DNA from: Pseudomonas asuensis
GTDB lineage: Bacteria > Pseudomonadota > Gammaproteobacteria > Pseudomonadales > Pseudomonadaceae
NCBI RefSeq assembly: GCF_014646755.1
Contig: NZ_BMNW01000007.1
Location: forward strand, 159,202 to 223,201
Reading direction: 5' to 3'
DNA length: 64,000 bases
Below are positions 7,543 to 16,171 of the stretch, one piece after another (positions within the stretch are counted from its first letter, which is position 1; every line of letters starts with the position of its first letter). A model generated the notes under the pieces. That model was not told the DNA's origin. It was given only the letters and a program-made list of their open reading frames with translations, and made no database searches. The position numbers and the translations under genes are program-made.

Positions 7543-9255
7543 ATGAAGCGAACCGTTACCCGTAACACTGCGGCAGTTGCCAGCTGCCTGAGTGTTTTGA
7601 TCCTTACTATTCCCCTCGCCAACGCAGGATCTGAAATCTCATTGCAAGGTAGCTGTACCTCGCTGGCGAGCAGGCTAGCCCAGCTTGATAACACTCTGAT
7701 CGACAGCACCAAACGCATCGATGCGGGTGAACTCAAGGTAGGTGGGCGCGATATTGGCGCTCATTGTCTGGTCCAGGGACGTATGAATCCCCGAACCGGT
7801 ATCGACGGAGCCGCTTATGCCATTGGTTTTGAAATGCGCTTACCTCTGGCATGGAACGGTCGATTTTTTTATCAAGCCAATGGTGGGTTGGATGGGAGTG
7901 TTGTGACGGCTACCGGTGGTCTGGGTGGCGGACCGGTCACCAATGCCCTCGACAAAGGCTTTGCCGTATTAAGCGCTGATGCAGGTCATACGGCGCCGCA
8001 GAACGCTACGTTTGGCATCGATCCGCAAGCCCGGCTTGACTATGGTTATAAGGCGGCCATGGTGCTGACGCCCATGGCCAAACAGACGTTACACATTGCT
8101 TACGGTGCCAAGCCTGAACACTCCTATTTTGGTGGGTGCTCCAATGGCGGTAGACATACCTTTGTCGCCATGAACCGGCTGGCCAGTGAATATGATGGCT
8201 TCCTGGCGGGAGCGCCTGGTTATCGGCTTCCCTTGTCGGCGGTCGCCAGTATTTTCGGTGCGCAGCAGTATGCAAAGGTCGCTACAGACCCTAATGATCT
8301 GTCTACCGCATTTACTGCCCAGGAGCGCGCCTTGGTTGCACAGAGGGTGCTGGCACGCTGTGATGCACTGGACGGCGTAGTGGATGGGCTCGTGCAGGAT
8401 TATCCGCGCTGCCAGCAAACCTTTAGTCTCTGGAGGGATGTACCAACTTGCAAGGGTGAACGCAACGGCCAATGCCTGAGCCTCGCCCAGAAGCGTGCCA
8501 TCGACCCCATTTTCAAAGGCGCTACAACGCGTACAGGCAAACGGTTCTACGCAAGCTTTCCTTACGACAGCGGTCTTGCGACCGATGATGTGGCGTCTTG
8601 GGAATTCGAATCGCCTATCAGCCGAGACTCATTGGCGGTGGGTATTGTATTTGGTGTGCCACCCATACCCCCTGCGACCTTTGACGGAAAATCGCTGGCG
8701 CTCAACAGCGCCATTGACGACCTGCTGGCACGAATCACGCGCTCCAATGCGATTTATACCGAGTCAGCCATGCGGTTCATGACGCCACCGGACCCCACTC
8801 GCCTGGAACTGCTTAAACAGCGGGGAGCCAAGGTAATGGTGTATCACGGCGTCAGCGACCCCATCTTTTCGGTCGACGATACCGTAGCGTGGTACAAGGG
8901 GCTCCAAAAGGCCAATCGCGGCCAGGCAGAGCGGTTTGTCCGTCTTTATACTGTGCCGGGCATGGGCCATTGCCGAGGAGGCCCTTCGACTGACCAATTT
9001 GACATGTTGACGCCCCTGGTCAACTGGGTTGAAAAGGGCAAGGCACCGGATCAGGTCATTGCAACAGCACGAGGCGCAGGAAATGCCGGTGGAGTGAATG
9101 CAGATGTACCGGCAGACTGGTCGCCTGCGCGGACACGTCCACTTTGTCCCTATCCACGTATCGCCCTGTACAACGGAACGGGTGATATAGAGTCGGCTGC
9201 AAGTTTCAGTTGTCGAGAGCGGCCCCGTGGCTTGTCTGGAAAGACGGCGCTGTAA
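7543..9255 (+). CDS. Secreted tannase / feruloyl esterase family hydrolase
   Basis: Exported alpha/beta hydrolase of the tannase and feruloyl esterase family, which cleaves ester bonds of gallic or hydroxycinnamic acids. The 570-residue product starts with a signal peptide (basic MKRTVTRN, hydrophobic core SCLSVLILTIPL, cleavage near ANA). The nucleophile lies in GGCSNGG (Ser200), with the other likely triad members Asp439 in GVSDPIF and His476 in GMGHC. The two cysteines next to Ser200 and His476 match the disulfide that joins the active-site residues in this family. It is a monocistronic gene ending at a hairpin facing the phytase-like gene. Function in plant phenolic ester use is consistent with quiC at the other end of the window, but the substrate is not fixed by sequence. 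Confidence 0.88.
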   Translation: MKRTVTRNTAAVASCLSVLILTIPLANAGSEISLQGSCTSLASRLAQLDNTLIDSTKRIDAGELKVGGRDIGAHCLVQGRMNPRTGIDGAAYAIGFEMRLPLAWNGRFFYQANGGLDGSVVTATGGLGGGPVTNALDKGFAVLSADAGHTAPQNATFGIDPQARLDYGYKAAMVLTPMAKQTLHIAYGAKPEHSYFGGCSNGGRHTFVAMNRLASEYDGFLAGAPGYRLPLSAVASIFGAQQYAKVATDPNDLSTAFTAQERALVAQRVLARCDALDGVVDGLVQDYPRCQQTFSLWRDVPTCKGERNGQCLSLAQKRAIDPIFKGATTRTGKRFYASFPYDSGLATDDVASWEFESPISRDSLAVGIVFGVPPIPPATFDGKSLALNSAIDDLLARITRSNAIYTESAMRFMTPPDPTRLELLKQRGAKVMVYHGVSDPIFSVDDTVAWYKGLQKANRGQAERFVRLYTVPGMGHCRGGPSTDQFDMLTPLVNWVEKGKAPDQVIATARGAGNAGGVNADVPADWSPARTRPLCPYPRIALYNGTGDIESAASFSCRERPRGLSGKTAL

Positions 9256-9265
9256 ATAGGTAAAC

Positions 9266-9291
9266 GCGCTCCGAAGTGATCTTCGGAGCGC
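9266..9291. terminator. Hairpin between convergent esterase and phytase-like genes
   Basis: An 11-bp perfect stem, GCGCTCCGAAG / CTTCGGAGCGC with a TGAT loop, between two convergent genes. There is no strong T-tract on either side, so it may work with Rho or act as a weak bidirectional terminator. Confidence 0.6.
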
Positions 9292-9298
9292 TATTGGC

Positions 9299-10654
9299 TT
9301 ACTGGCCGTTGCTTGCCATTTTCAAGGGCAGACCACAGCGTGCATTGCTGGTGCGCTGCAGCAGATGGGGTGGCCACATGCCGGGAATGGGGTGAGCCAG
9401 GCGTATCTTCAGAAACTCCGTAGCATCCGCCGCCCGTTCACGGCCGCCGCCACCAGGGAAGTTATTGTCATTGACGACCAGAAGTGTGCGCTCATCCAGC
9501 GGCAGCACATCTTCAATGGTGACATAGGGAAACGTAAATACATTCGAGCCATCACCGTTCAGGTCATCCGGATCATCCAGGCGCATCAAATCGACGAGTT
9601 CGGTTTTACGCACCACACCGCCATTAGGTACGGCGCGAATATCGATCAAATAGATCCGCTTGAACGGTACGCCATTGGTTGCAGTGCCGCCATTACGCTC
9701 AATCACCAGAAAGCGATTATCGTCGATGGCCGTCATATCACCAATAGCATTGCCTGCCGCCTGGGTGCGGTAAAAGTAGGTCACGCCCGTAAAGCGTTCG
9801 CGATCAATATCAAACTCATTAATGCGCAGCTGATTGGCTGGATCCCCCGTGACAGGCTTTTCCAACAAGGCATAGAGCTTGTCGCCGCGTGGATTGATTG
9901 CCATGCCCTCAAACCCACCGGAGCCACCCAGATTAGCTGTCGCTTTACCGGAAACCACATCTTTGTTTTCAGGGGCGTAAACACCGGGGAGTGGGATTTC
10001 ACTCCGGAGTACTGTTCCAGAGGCGTCTGTCTTAACCAGGTAGGGGCCAAACTCATCGCCAAACCAGAACGCACAATTCTTGTCACGGCGTACGGACTCT
10101 ACATCCAGATCGGCACCGGTAAGCAGGCGTGAGAACTGAATAGCGGGATCCACTTCGGGATTGGTGCTCTTGTTGTAGTAGTGAGTGTAATCCGCCTGGA
10201 TCGGCATGGTTAGTTTGCGGTTGACGTCATTCAACGTAATCCGGGAAGGCTCTGTGAAACGTGCCAAAGGCATGCCGGTCAAGACGTTGGTTGCTGTAAC
10301 CGTACCCGTACCACCACGGCGCGTCTTGAAATCAACCTGGGCACTGTATAAGCGCAGCAGGGTATCGGCGGAATTGGCCTGGGTACCAAAGCCATTATCT
10401 GTCAGGAACAGAAAATTGTTTTCGTTAGCCCCTGGCAGCACGGCCGAAAACCCCTGTACGGGCTGGCGGCTCTGGTAGGGTGGCAGGAAGGTGCCATATG
10501 GATTCGGGCTGATAAATTGACCCGACGTAGGCCCATCGGAAAACGTAGCGGGCGGCATGACGGCCCAGCCAACCAGTGTGTTGTTAGAAGAAGCCAGCGC
10601 ATGTGTGGACAGCGCAGCCGCCAGCGCGACCCAAAGAGGCCGAACTTTTCTCAT
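9299..10654 (-). CDS. Exported esterase-like/phytase-like beta-propeller protein
   Basis: A 451-residue secreted protein of the 'esterase-like activity of phytase' family. A signal peptide (MRKVRPLWVALAAALSTHALA) precedes the mature chain. Family wording includes GFSAVLPGANENNFLFLTDNGFG, NCAFWFGDEFGPYLVKTDASG, GGSGGFEGMAINPRGDKLYALLEKP and RFLVIERNGG, which form the acidic metal-binding loops of the propeller. Such proteins are thought to act on phosphate esters in the periplasm or outside the cell, but few have been assayed. The gene is convergent with the tannase-family gene and its promoter region abuts that of mntP. No Pho box was recognised upstream. Confidence 0.82.
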   Translation of the reverse strand: MRKVRPLWVALAAALSTHALASSNNTLVGWAVMPPATFSDGPTSGQFISPNPYGTFLPPYQSRQPVQGFSAVLPGANENNFLFLTDNGFGTQANSADTLLRLYSAQVDFKTRRGGTGTVTATNVLTGMPLARFTEPSRITLNDVNRKLTMPIQADYTHYYNKSTNPEVDPAIQFSRLLTGADLDVESVRRDKNCAFWFGDEFGPYLVKTDASGTVLRSEIPLPGVYAPENKDVVSGKATANLGGSGGFEGMAINPRGDKLYALLEKPVTGDPANQLRINEFDIDRERFTGVTYFYRTQAAGNAIGDMTAIDDNRFLVIERNGGTATNGVPFKRIYLIDIRAVPNGGVVRKTELVDLMRLDDPDDLNGDGSNVFTFPYVTIEDVLPLDERTLLVVNDNNFPGGGGRERAADATEFLKIRLAHPIPGMWPPHLLQRTSNARCGLPLKMASNGQ

Positions 10655-10883
10655 TGTTATGTTCTCCGTTCAGGAAGTGAGATGCACTGGCAGCCAGCCT
10701 ATACCGGTAGCTCCAGTGGTGCTTGAGCACAATACGGGGCGAGTGTGTCAGGGATATGGCATCGAGCTGCCTGGTTAACAATCCATTGACGGCTACTTCA
10801 ACAGTGGAATGTGTGGACGCTAGGCTCATGGTTTAGCCCTGGGCGTTAGGCCATGACACGCTTGCGGCCCTAATTTCGATGTG

Positions 10884-10905
10884 AAACATAGCCGTGGCTA
10901 AAAAG
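10884..10905. promoter_or_regulatory. MntR-like site upstream of the mntP riboswitch
   Basis: AACATAGC-CGTG-GCTAAAAA: the left half-site is identical to the E. coli MntR half-site and the first four bases of the right half (GCTA) also match. It lies about 60 bases upstream of the riboswitch that leads mntP, where E. coli MntR activates mntP. Confidence 0.65.
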
Positions 10906-10962
10906 ATTAGCTCTATCTATCTGATAGACTTGATAAATTTCTTTGTGTATTGTTGCGGCTTC

Positions 10963-11066
10963 TTTGGGGAGTAGCCTGCTTTCGAGCGCTTCGAAAGTGT
11001 TTATGTCAACATTCTCGGCATGCATGCCGTGGCATAAACAACCAACCGGTTGGCGAGACCATTGAT
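10963..11066 (+). promoter_or_regulatory. yybP-ykoY manganese riboswitch
   Basis: The mntP leader carries the conserved blocks of the yybP-ykoY class: GGGGAGTAGCC at 10966-10976, GTCAACATTCTCGGC near 11004-11018, a variable hairpin built on GGCATGCATGCC (11018-11029) flanked by TTTATG/CATAAA pairing, and GGTTGGCGAGACC at 11048-11060. This RNA class binds Mn2+ and in E. coli governs mntP. It ends roughly 30 to 70 bases before the start codon, consistent with control of translation start or of early termination. Confidence 0.85.
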
Positions 11067-11096
11067 GTATCTGCGTTCAGGATCGGGCGCGTGGAT

Positions 11097-11705
11097 ATGT
11101 CATTGGACGTTAGCCTGATCGGTACGGAAATCGTGAATCCAGCTGCTCTCGTCTTACTCGCTTTAGCCATGTCTACGGATGCTTTCGCCGCTGCGGTGGG
11201 AAAGGGTGCCAGCCTGCATAAGCCCTGTTTGAGAGAGGCCCTGCGCACGGGTGCAATCTTTGGCACCATTGAGGCGATTACGCCTGTTATCGGATGGGCA
11301 GCCGGCCTTGCTGCCGCTCAATTCGTTCAGCAGTGGGATCACTGGATCGCGTTTACGCTTCTGTTAGGCCTTGGGCTACGCATGATCTGGGCAGGCCTGG
11401 GCGATGCGGAAGAGGTCGAGGAAAAGCCTAGTCAACATTCGTTCTGGGTACTCGCCATTACCGCTGTTGCCACCAGTATTGATGCCCTGGCGGTGGGCGT
11501 TGGGCTTGCTTTTATCAACGTCAATATTATAGGTGCCGCCCTGGCGATCGGGTTGGCAACCATGATCATGGTGACTATCGGGGTGATGCTAGGCCGAGTA
11601 ATGGGTACAGTCATTGGTAAGCGGGCCGAGATCATTGGGGGAGTCGTACTGATCGGTATTGGGTCGGCTATTCTTTATGAGCATTTGACATCGGCCACTG
11701 GCTGA
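11097..11705 (+). CDS. mntP: Manganese efflux pump
   Basis: Inner-membrane Mn2+ exporter (former YebN), about 203 residues from the ATG at 11097. The sequence tracks E. coli MntP closely: [44 protein letters not shown] with the paired Asp-containing motifs in two repeats, [26 protein letters not shown] and [22 protein letters not shown]. An in-frame GTG at 11133 would give an N-terminus of the same length as the E. coli protein and has a GGA just upstream, so it is a credible alternative start; any start before 11066 would run through the riboswitch and is rejected. The MntR-like site and riboswitch upstream imply induction by excess manganese. Confidence 0.93.
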   Translation: MSLDVSLIGTEIVNPAALVLLALAMSTDAFAAAVGKGASLHKPCLREALRTGAIFGTIEAITPVIGWAAGLAAAQFVQQWDHWIAFTLLLGLGLRMIWAGLGDAEEVEEKPSQHSFWVLAITAVATSIDALAVGVGLAFINVNIIGAALAIGLATMIMVTIGVMLGRVMGTVIGKRAEIIGGVVLIGIGSAILYEHLTSATG

Positions 11706-11756
11706 GCCGGCACGGTAACCCGTTTTTCAAGATAGCTCTTTTCAGCGTTCAGATAC

Positions 11757-11795
11757 CAGAACGCCCAGGGTCATGAACTTGGGCGTTCTGCTTTA
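11757..11795 (+). terminator. Terminator after mntP
   Basis: Strong 11-bp stem CAGAACGCCCA / TGGGCGTTCTG, 50 bases after the mntP stop, followed by a short CTTT run. It lies between mntP and the convergent small membrane protein gene. Confidence 0.7.
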
Positions 11796-11852
11796 ACACA
11801 AAGCGATTGTTGATAACGTCAGCCATTGCTGCTGGCGTTCCAACCTATCTGA

Positions 11853-12182
11853 TTAGCGCTGTACGTTAGGGAAGCGCTGTTTCAGGTAAGCCTCTACTTC
11901 ATTGAAGTTATAGCCTTGCTCTTTAGCCTTGAGAGCAAGGTCTGATACGCATTTTGGGCTTGGCGCATCTGCTGCTTCATCTTTACATACGTCAGGTTGG
12001 GCCTGAGTAATGTATTCGCTAACAGAGGGCCTGGGCTTGACGGCATCGCCATCAAACGATTCGGAATGAGGCAGGATGAACTTGTTCACCACGATGGCAA
12101 ACAGAATTCCCAGGATGGCAAGCGTTATGACGTACGTAGCCGTAATGCGTTTACGCTTGGGGACGTTCTCTAACTTGCTCAA
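11853..12182 (-). CDS. Hypothetical single-pass membrane protein
   Basis: A 109-residue product not assigned to a named family. The N-terminus is basic (MSKLENVPKRKR), followed by one membrane helix ITATYVITLAILGILFAIVV at residues 13-32, then an acidic periplasmic domain containing two cysteines (QPDVCKDEA, SPKCVSDL) that could form a disulfide, and a helical end KEQGYNFNEVEAYLKQRFPNVQR. The gene is convergent with mntP and preceded by an AAAGGAGTTCTGATT-type leader with AGGAG upstream of the start. Length, codon use and ribosome-binding site support a real gene, but no function can be given. Confidence 0.7.
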   Translation of the reverse strand: MSKLENVPKRKRITATYVITLAILGILFAIVVNKFILPHSESFDGDAVKPRPSVSEYITQAQPDVCKDEAADAPSPKCVSDLALKAKEQGYNFNEVEAYLKQRFPNVQR

Positions 12183-12586
12183 ATCAGAACTCCTTTTAAA
12201 GGGATCGATAACATTTTCCTTCAGATACAGTTTAGTAACTCGCTCTGGACCAGAAGTTCAGCACGTTATTCAGGAAGAAGTTGATCAGAATCAATACTGT
12301 GTTGAAGTATTGACCAGACGGAAAAGGTGTAGTGGGTTGGTAACCTTTTACCCCGTCAGGTTTTCCACTTATAAAGTGAATATGCTTGTGGATAATTCTG
12401 GCTAGGCCAGACGTGGTAAGGTCTTAGCGGGGTTGGTTAATTTTTAACCAGTTGCTGGCATTGTTAATCCCATGCCATGGGACGCTGGGTTTCTTTGGTC
12501 AAGAAAGGACTGCTGAATGTGCTCTGGAAGGGAAGGATCTTCCCGCCTCGCATCCCCCTTGTTTCCCGATTTTTCCAGGCGTCCAA
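12183..12586. other. Intergenic stretch without a recognisable gene
   Basis: About 400 bases between the small membrane protein gene and the acetolactate synthase terminator. The first 30 bases hold the ribosome-binding site of the minus-strand gene. Open frames here are short and lack start signals. I see no RNA gene or repeat. Confidence 0.5.
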
Positions 12587-12620
12587 ATGAAACGCCCCCG
12601 TAATGACGGGGGCGTTTCAT
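12587..12620 (-). terminator. Terminator of acetolactate synthase gene
   Basis: Perfect 15-bp stem (ATGAAACGCCCCCGT / ACGGGGGCGTTTCAT) with a 4-nt loop, 16 bases beyond the stop codon of the minus-strand gene. Confidence 0.75.
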
Positions 12621-12635
12621 CAGCTGCGGTGGCAT

Positions 12636-14282
12636 TTAGACCTTGGCGCTGCGTTCCTTGATTTCCTGGTGCAGAATGCGGTCGTTTTCGGAGTAATCGA
12701 CCGGGCAATCGATAACATGTACGCCAGGCGTATTTACGCAGCGCTCGACCAGCGGAGCGAAGTCAGCTGCGCTTTCCACACGGTGTCCCTGAGCGCCATA
12801 GCTTTCGGCATAGCGGACAAAATCCGGGTTGCCATAATCCAGACCGTAATCCTCAAAGCCCATCTGCGCCTGCTTCCAGCGAATCATGCCGTATCCGTCA
12901 TCACGCAGGATGATGACCACAAGGTTCATCTTCAGACGTACTGCAGTTTCCAGCTCTTGGCTGTTCATCATGAAGCCGCCATCGCCGCAGACAGCAACAA
13001 TAGGCGTCTGCGGATGAACCAGGCGTGCAGCCATGGCAGAAGGCAGTCCCGCACCCATGGTTGCCAGAGCGTTATCCAGCAGCACGGTATTGGGCATGTA
13101 GGCCTTGTAGTTACGGGCAAACCAGATCTTGTAGATGCCGTTGTCCAGCGCCACGATGCCGTCCGAAGGCAAAACCTTGCGCAGGTCTGCGACCATACGC
13201 TGCGGGTACATCGGGAAACGGTCATCCGTAGAGCCTTCAGCAACATGGGCTTCGTTGGCTTCGCGGATGGTGAGCAGACGGTCGAAGTCCCAGGTCGGTT
13301 GAACCTCAATGGCTTCCTTGATCTGCCAGATAGCATTGGCAATATCACCCACCACTTCTACCTGCGGGAAGTATACGGGGTCGACTTCTGCCGAACGGAA
13401 GTTGATGTGGATGACCTCTGTACCGCCACGAGCCATGAAGAACGGTGGTTTTTCGATGACATCATGGCCGATGTTAACGATCAGGTCAGCCGATTCCAGC
13501 GCACGGTGCACAAAGTCACCAGCCGACAGTGCCGCGTTGCCCAGGAAACCGGGGTGGCGCTCATCGACCACACCTTTACCCATCTGGGTGGTAATGAACG
13601 GAATACCGGTCTTTTCGATCAACTGCCGTAACACGCGCGCCGTCATTTTACGGTTGGCACCTGCACCGATTACCAGCACCGGGCTGCGTGCATGTTCAAG
13701 TTTGGATACAGCAGCCTGGATGGCCTTGTACTCGGCGATTGGTCGACGGGTCAGGCTTGGGGGAATCGGCGTGCTTTCGGTTTGTTCGGCTGCGATGTCT
13801 TCCGGCAGCTCCAGGTGAACCGAGCCGGGCTTTTCTTCCTCGGCCAGACGAATCGCCTCACGAATACGCGAAGGGATATTGTCGGCAGAAGCCAGCTGGT
13901 GGGTGTACTTGGTAATTGGGTCCATCATGCCGCAGATATCGATAATCTGGAAACGGCCCTGTTTGGACTTTTTGATGGGCTTCTGACCGGTGATCATCAT
14001 CATCGGCATACCGCCCAGGTAGGCGTAGGCACCTGCAGTCACAAGGTTGGTAGCACCAGGGCCCAACGTTGACAGACACACGCCGGTCTTGCCAGTCAGA
14101 CGACCATAGGTCGCCGCCATGAATCCGGCGGATTGTTCGTGACGTGTCAGGATCAGTTTGATCTGGCTGGAACGGGAGAGCGAGTCCAGCAGGTCCAGGT
14201 TTTCTTCCCCAGGAATACCAAAGATGTATTCCACACCTTCGTTTTCCAGACAACGTACGATCAAATCAGAGGCCTTGGCCAT
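12636..14282 (-). CDS. alsS: Acetolactate synthase, catabolic type
   Basis: Thiamine-diphosphate enzyme that condenses two pyruvates to 2-acetolactate and CO2. The 548-residue product has the three-domain layout: an N-terminal Pyr domain with GIPGEENLDL and catalytic Glu49 in RHEQSAGFMA, a central domain with VLVIGAGANRKM, and a C-terminal PP domain with GDGGFMMNSQELETAVRLKMN and NDGYGMI-like RDDGYGMIRWKQ, the Mg-TPP binding motif. No small regulatory subunit follows and a terminator closes the gene, which points to the stand-alone AlsS type and not IlvB of branched-chain synthesis; no acetolactate decarboxylase gene is present in the window. The start is the ATG at 14282, preceded by AAGGA seven bases upstream; the preceding in-frame GTG is less likely. 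Confidence 0.88.
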   Translation of the reverse strand: MAKASDLIVRCLENEGVEYIFGIPGEENLDLLDSLSRSSQIKLILTRHEQSAGFMAATYGRLTGKTGVCLSTLGPGATNLVTAGAYAYLGGMPMMMITGQKPIKKSKQGRFQIIDICGMMDPITKYTHQLASADNIPSRIREAIRLAEEEKPGSVHLELPEDIAAEQTESTPIPPSLTRRPIAEYKAIQAAVSKLEHARSPVLVIGAGANRKMTARVLRQLIEKTGIPFITTQMGKGVVDERHPGFLGNAALSAGDFVHRALESADLIVNIGHDVIEKPPFFMARGGTEVIHINFRSAEVDPVYFPQVEVVGDIANAIWQIKEAIEVQPTWDFDRLLTIREANEAHVAEGSTDDRFPMYPQRMVADLRKVLPSDGIVALDNGIYKIWFARNYKAYMPNTVLLDNALATMGAGLPSAMAARLVHPQTPIVAVCGDGGFMMNSQELETAVRLKMNLVVIILRDDGYGMIRWKQAQMGFEDYGLDYGNPDFVRYAESYGAQGHRVESAADFAPLVERCVNTPGVHVIDCPVDYSENDRILHQEIKERSAKV

Positions 14283-14593
14283 CACTTTTTCCTTCAGGTA
14301 GGGCAGTTAGAAAAGCTCCGACCCAAGGGTGCAATGCTGATAGTGATTTGTCCATGCTACAACGGCTATAGAAGGACAAATTTAGTAAAAAAATCCACTT
14401 TTTTGCAAAAAAATTGAGCGCGCCTAGCCAAAATGTAGTGGTTTACGCTTTGAACTACATTTAGCGTAGCTCTGCTTCTTACAGGCAAAGAGGAAGCTGC
14501 ACGGTAGGCGCCGCAGTATCCTGTTCAATTGTCCGATAGCCTAAGTTTGCGTCTGTAGATCAGTGGTCTGGAAGTCGCTAGGAACAATATGGC
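14283..14593. other. Promoter region of alsS and decayed 5' side of the curlin remnant
   Basis: About 310 bases. The left part is A+T-rich and includes TTTAGTAAAAAAATCC and TTTTGCAAAAAAATT runs that would fit a minus-strand promoter region for alsS. On the right, where a signal peptide for the curlin-repeat remnant should be, the reading frame is closed by a TAG at 14579-14581 and no signal-peptide coding sequence can be read. Confidence 0.45.
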
Positions 14594-15073
14594 TTGTCTT
14601 TGGCTCAAGACGCTACGGCCAGTACTGCTACGATCGGCCAAGGCGGTGGCTTAAACTCCATGCGCTTCACGCAGAACGGCAACAACAATGAACTCTTTAT
14701 CGATCAAGGTGCGATATCAGGCTCCATTACCGGACGCTCTAGCGGAAACCATAACGGTGCAGATGTCAGGCAAGCGGATTACCTGACATATACAAGCTAC
14801 GCCCAAGAGGGTGACGCCAACATCTTAACGGTTAGCCAAAACGGCAATCGTAGCCAAGCCAGTCTGACGAAGCTTGGTACTTGCGATGAAATTACATTGT
14901 CGTAGGCTGGTTCAGGAGAAATCTTCTACGATATGGGCAATGCAGCAACCGTTTTACAAAATGGTACTGCCAACATTGCTGGCATCAATCAGCGGATCGC
15001 TGATTCGAGTCTGGCTGGGCACGCAGTTACAGTGAATCAGGCCGGTACTGGAAACACCGCAACGGTCGTCTAA
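14594..15073 (+). pseudogene. Curlin-repeat protein remnant with in-frame stop
   Basis: One continuous frame of 159 codons from 14594 to the TAA at 15071-15073, interrupted only by a TAG at 14903-14905. Both sides of the stop show curlin-type repeats (Q-x-G-x-x-N-x-A): FTQNGNNNELFIDQGA, RSSGNHNGADVRQA, AQEGDANILTVSQNGNRSQASL before it, and LQNGTANIAGINQ and VNQAGTGNTATVV after it. The frame opens with SLAQDATASTATIGQ, which looks like the residues just after a signal-peptide cleavage site, but the signal peptide itself and a start codon are missing. The gene therefore appears dead through 5' loss plus a nonsense mutation. Two intact relatives lie at 36.5 and 61.4 kb. Confidence 0.75.
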
Positions 15074-15394
15074 CGCTAACGATTATCCTGGTTAAGTTAC
15101 GTCTATTCCCGCCCAGACTATTCCTTGAAATAGGCAGTTCTGCGCACGCTTACACATCCAGTCACTTTCGCCGCTATTCTTGGTTTGGCGCCTACGCCTG
15201 TTGCCTGACACACTAAGCCGTGATCAAGCTCATATGAGGTAAAAGCCGATGCACCAAGCTTGAGGTGTCAGCGCGTTTTTAAAAAGCTGACCTAAGCCAT
15301 CGCAGAGTCTCTCTTGCATCTGTAGGCCTATTTAATCGAAAGATCTGGCAGTGGCCAAGACACTACGGCCTGCCTCGCGAGGTGTTTAAGAATT
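15074..15394. other. Intergenic stretch before the Yjf operon
   Basis: About 320 bases between the curlin remnant and the operator cluster. I see no coding potential. A few short inverted segments such as the GCGCGTTTTTAAAAAGC area near 15270-15290 could belong to a transcript end, but nothing is clear. Confidence 0.4.
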
Positions 15395-15395
15395 A

Positions 15396-15472
15396 TTACA
15401 TGTAATAGTTGAAAATACTTACATGTAAGCATTGCGTTACCTTAAATTAAGGCGTAGATTTCTTACATGTAA
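15396..15472. promoter_or_regulatory. Three TTACATGTAA palindromes upstream of yjfI
   Basis: The identical 10-bp palindrome TTACATGTAA occurs at 15396-15405, 15419-15428 and 15463-15472. Start-to-start distances are 23 and 44 bases, close to two and four helical turns, so the sites would lie on one face of the helix. The third copy ends 9 bases before the GGGAGG ribosome-binding site of yjfI. A TTGAAA at 15409-15414 could be a -35 element between the first two copies. This is a strong candidate operator array for the operon. Confidence 0.65.
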
Positions 15473-15489
15473 TGAGTCTGGGAGGTCAG

Positions 15490-16146
15490 ATGCCTCGCAA
15501 GAAACCACTGGATGATGCTACGGCCAAGGCAGGCTCTGGCAAGGGTAAGACGACTGCTGATTATGTCCGTGAGATGCGGGCACGGCTACGTGAAGCGGGC
15601 TTGGTAAAGCGTGAGTTCTGGATTCTTCCTGAAAACGTGAACGCTCTTCGGGGCATTGAGAAAGCGCTACGGCAGCCCTTTTTGGGCGAGAAAGTCAAAC
15701 TGGAGAACTTTATGACTGAGAACACCCATTGGACTATCAGCTCGCTGCACAAGGCCCTGGCCGAGCTTGAAGCCGTTGAAAAGGGCGAGATCGCTCTGGC
15801 CGTTGCTGAGGGTTCGGTGCCTAGCATCAAGCTCACCATGACCGAATATGGCGATTTACCGATTTATCTAGCCGTATCCGGTGACCAGGTTCTTGTTGAT
15901 GCCACGCTGTTCGAAGCCAGCAAGGTTAAGGATCCAGTCGAATTCAATAATCTGTTGCTGCGTAGCCGAGACATGTTTCCGCTGTCCTCGGTGGGTATCG
16001 AACCGGTAAATGATACAGAGATTTATTGCATGTTTGGCAGCCTGAGCGCTGCCTCATCACTGACTGTTATCGTCCAGGAAATTTACACCCTGGCGGAAAA
16101 CGTAATTCGTGCGGCTGAAGCCTTCGAAGACCACATCAAGGCTTAA
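15490..16146 (+). CDS. yjfI: YjfI-like DUF2170 protein with N-terminal DNA-binding-like segment
   Basis: First gene of the envelope operon, 218 residues from the ATG at 15490, which has a GGGAGG ribosome-binding site five bases before it; the ATG at 15472 lies within the last operator copy and is rejected. The C-terminal part (SLHKALAELEAVEKGEIALAVAEGSV onward, with IYLAVSGDQVLVDATLFEA and the acidic end) is the DUF2170 domain of E. coli YjfI, whose function is unknown. The N-terminal 70 residues add a basic tail and TADYVREMRARLREAGLVKREFWILPENVNALRGIEKALR, which reads like a ribbon-helix-helix or similar small DNA-binding unit. That would make it a possible autoregulator at the three upstream palindromes; this is inference. 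Confidence 0.8.
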   Translation: MPRKKPLDDATAKAGSGKGKTTADYVREMRARLREAGLVKREFWILPENVNALRGIEKALRQPFLGEKVKLENFMTENTHWTISSLHKALAELEAVEKGEIALAVAEGSVPSIKLTMTEYGDLPIYLAVSGDQVLVDATLFEASKVKDPVEFNNLLLRSRDMFPLSSVGIEPVNDTEIYCMFGSLSAASSLTVIVQEIYTLAENVIRAAEAFEDHIKA

Positions 16147-16171
16147 CCCTTATTCGTATTGGAGTAAACAA

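Noticed and set aside
10950-11096. Longer N-terminus of mntP
   Set aside because: The extension is encoded by the riboswitch itself and has no MntP homology, so starts at 11097 or 11133 are preferred.
12603-13631. A 342-residue plus-strand frame inside the acetolactate synthase gene
   Set aside because: It lies antisense to a well-conserved enzyme, is rich in His and Gln as shadows of reverse-read codons often are, and matches no family.
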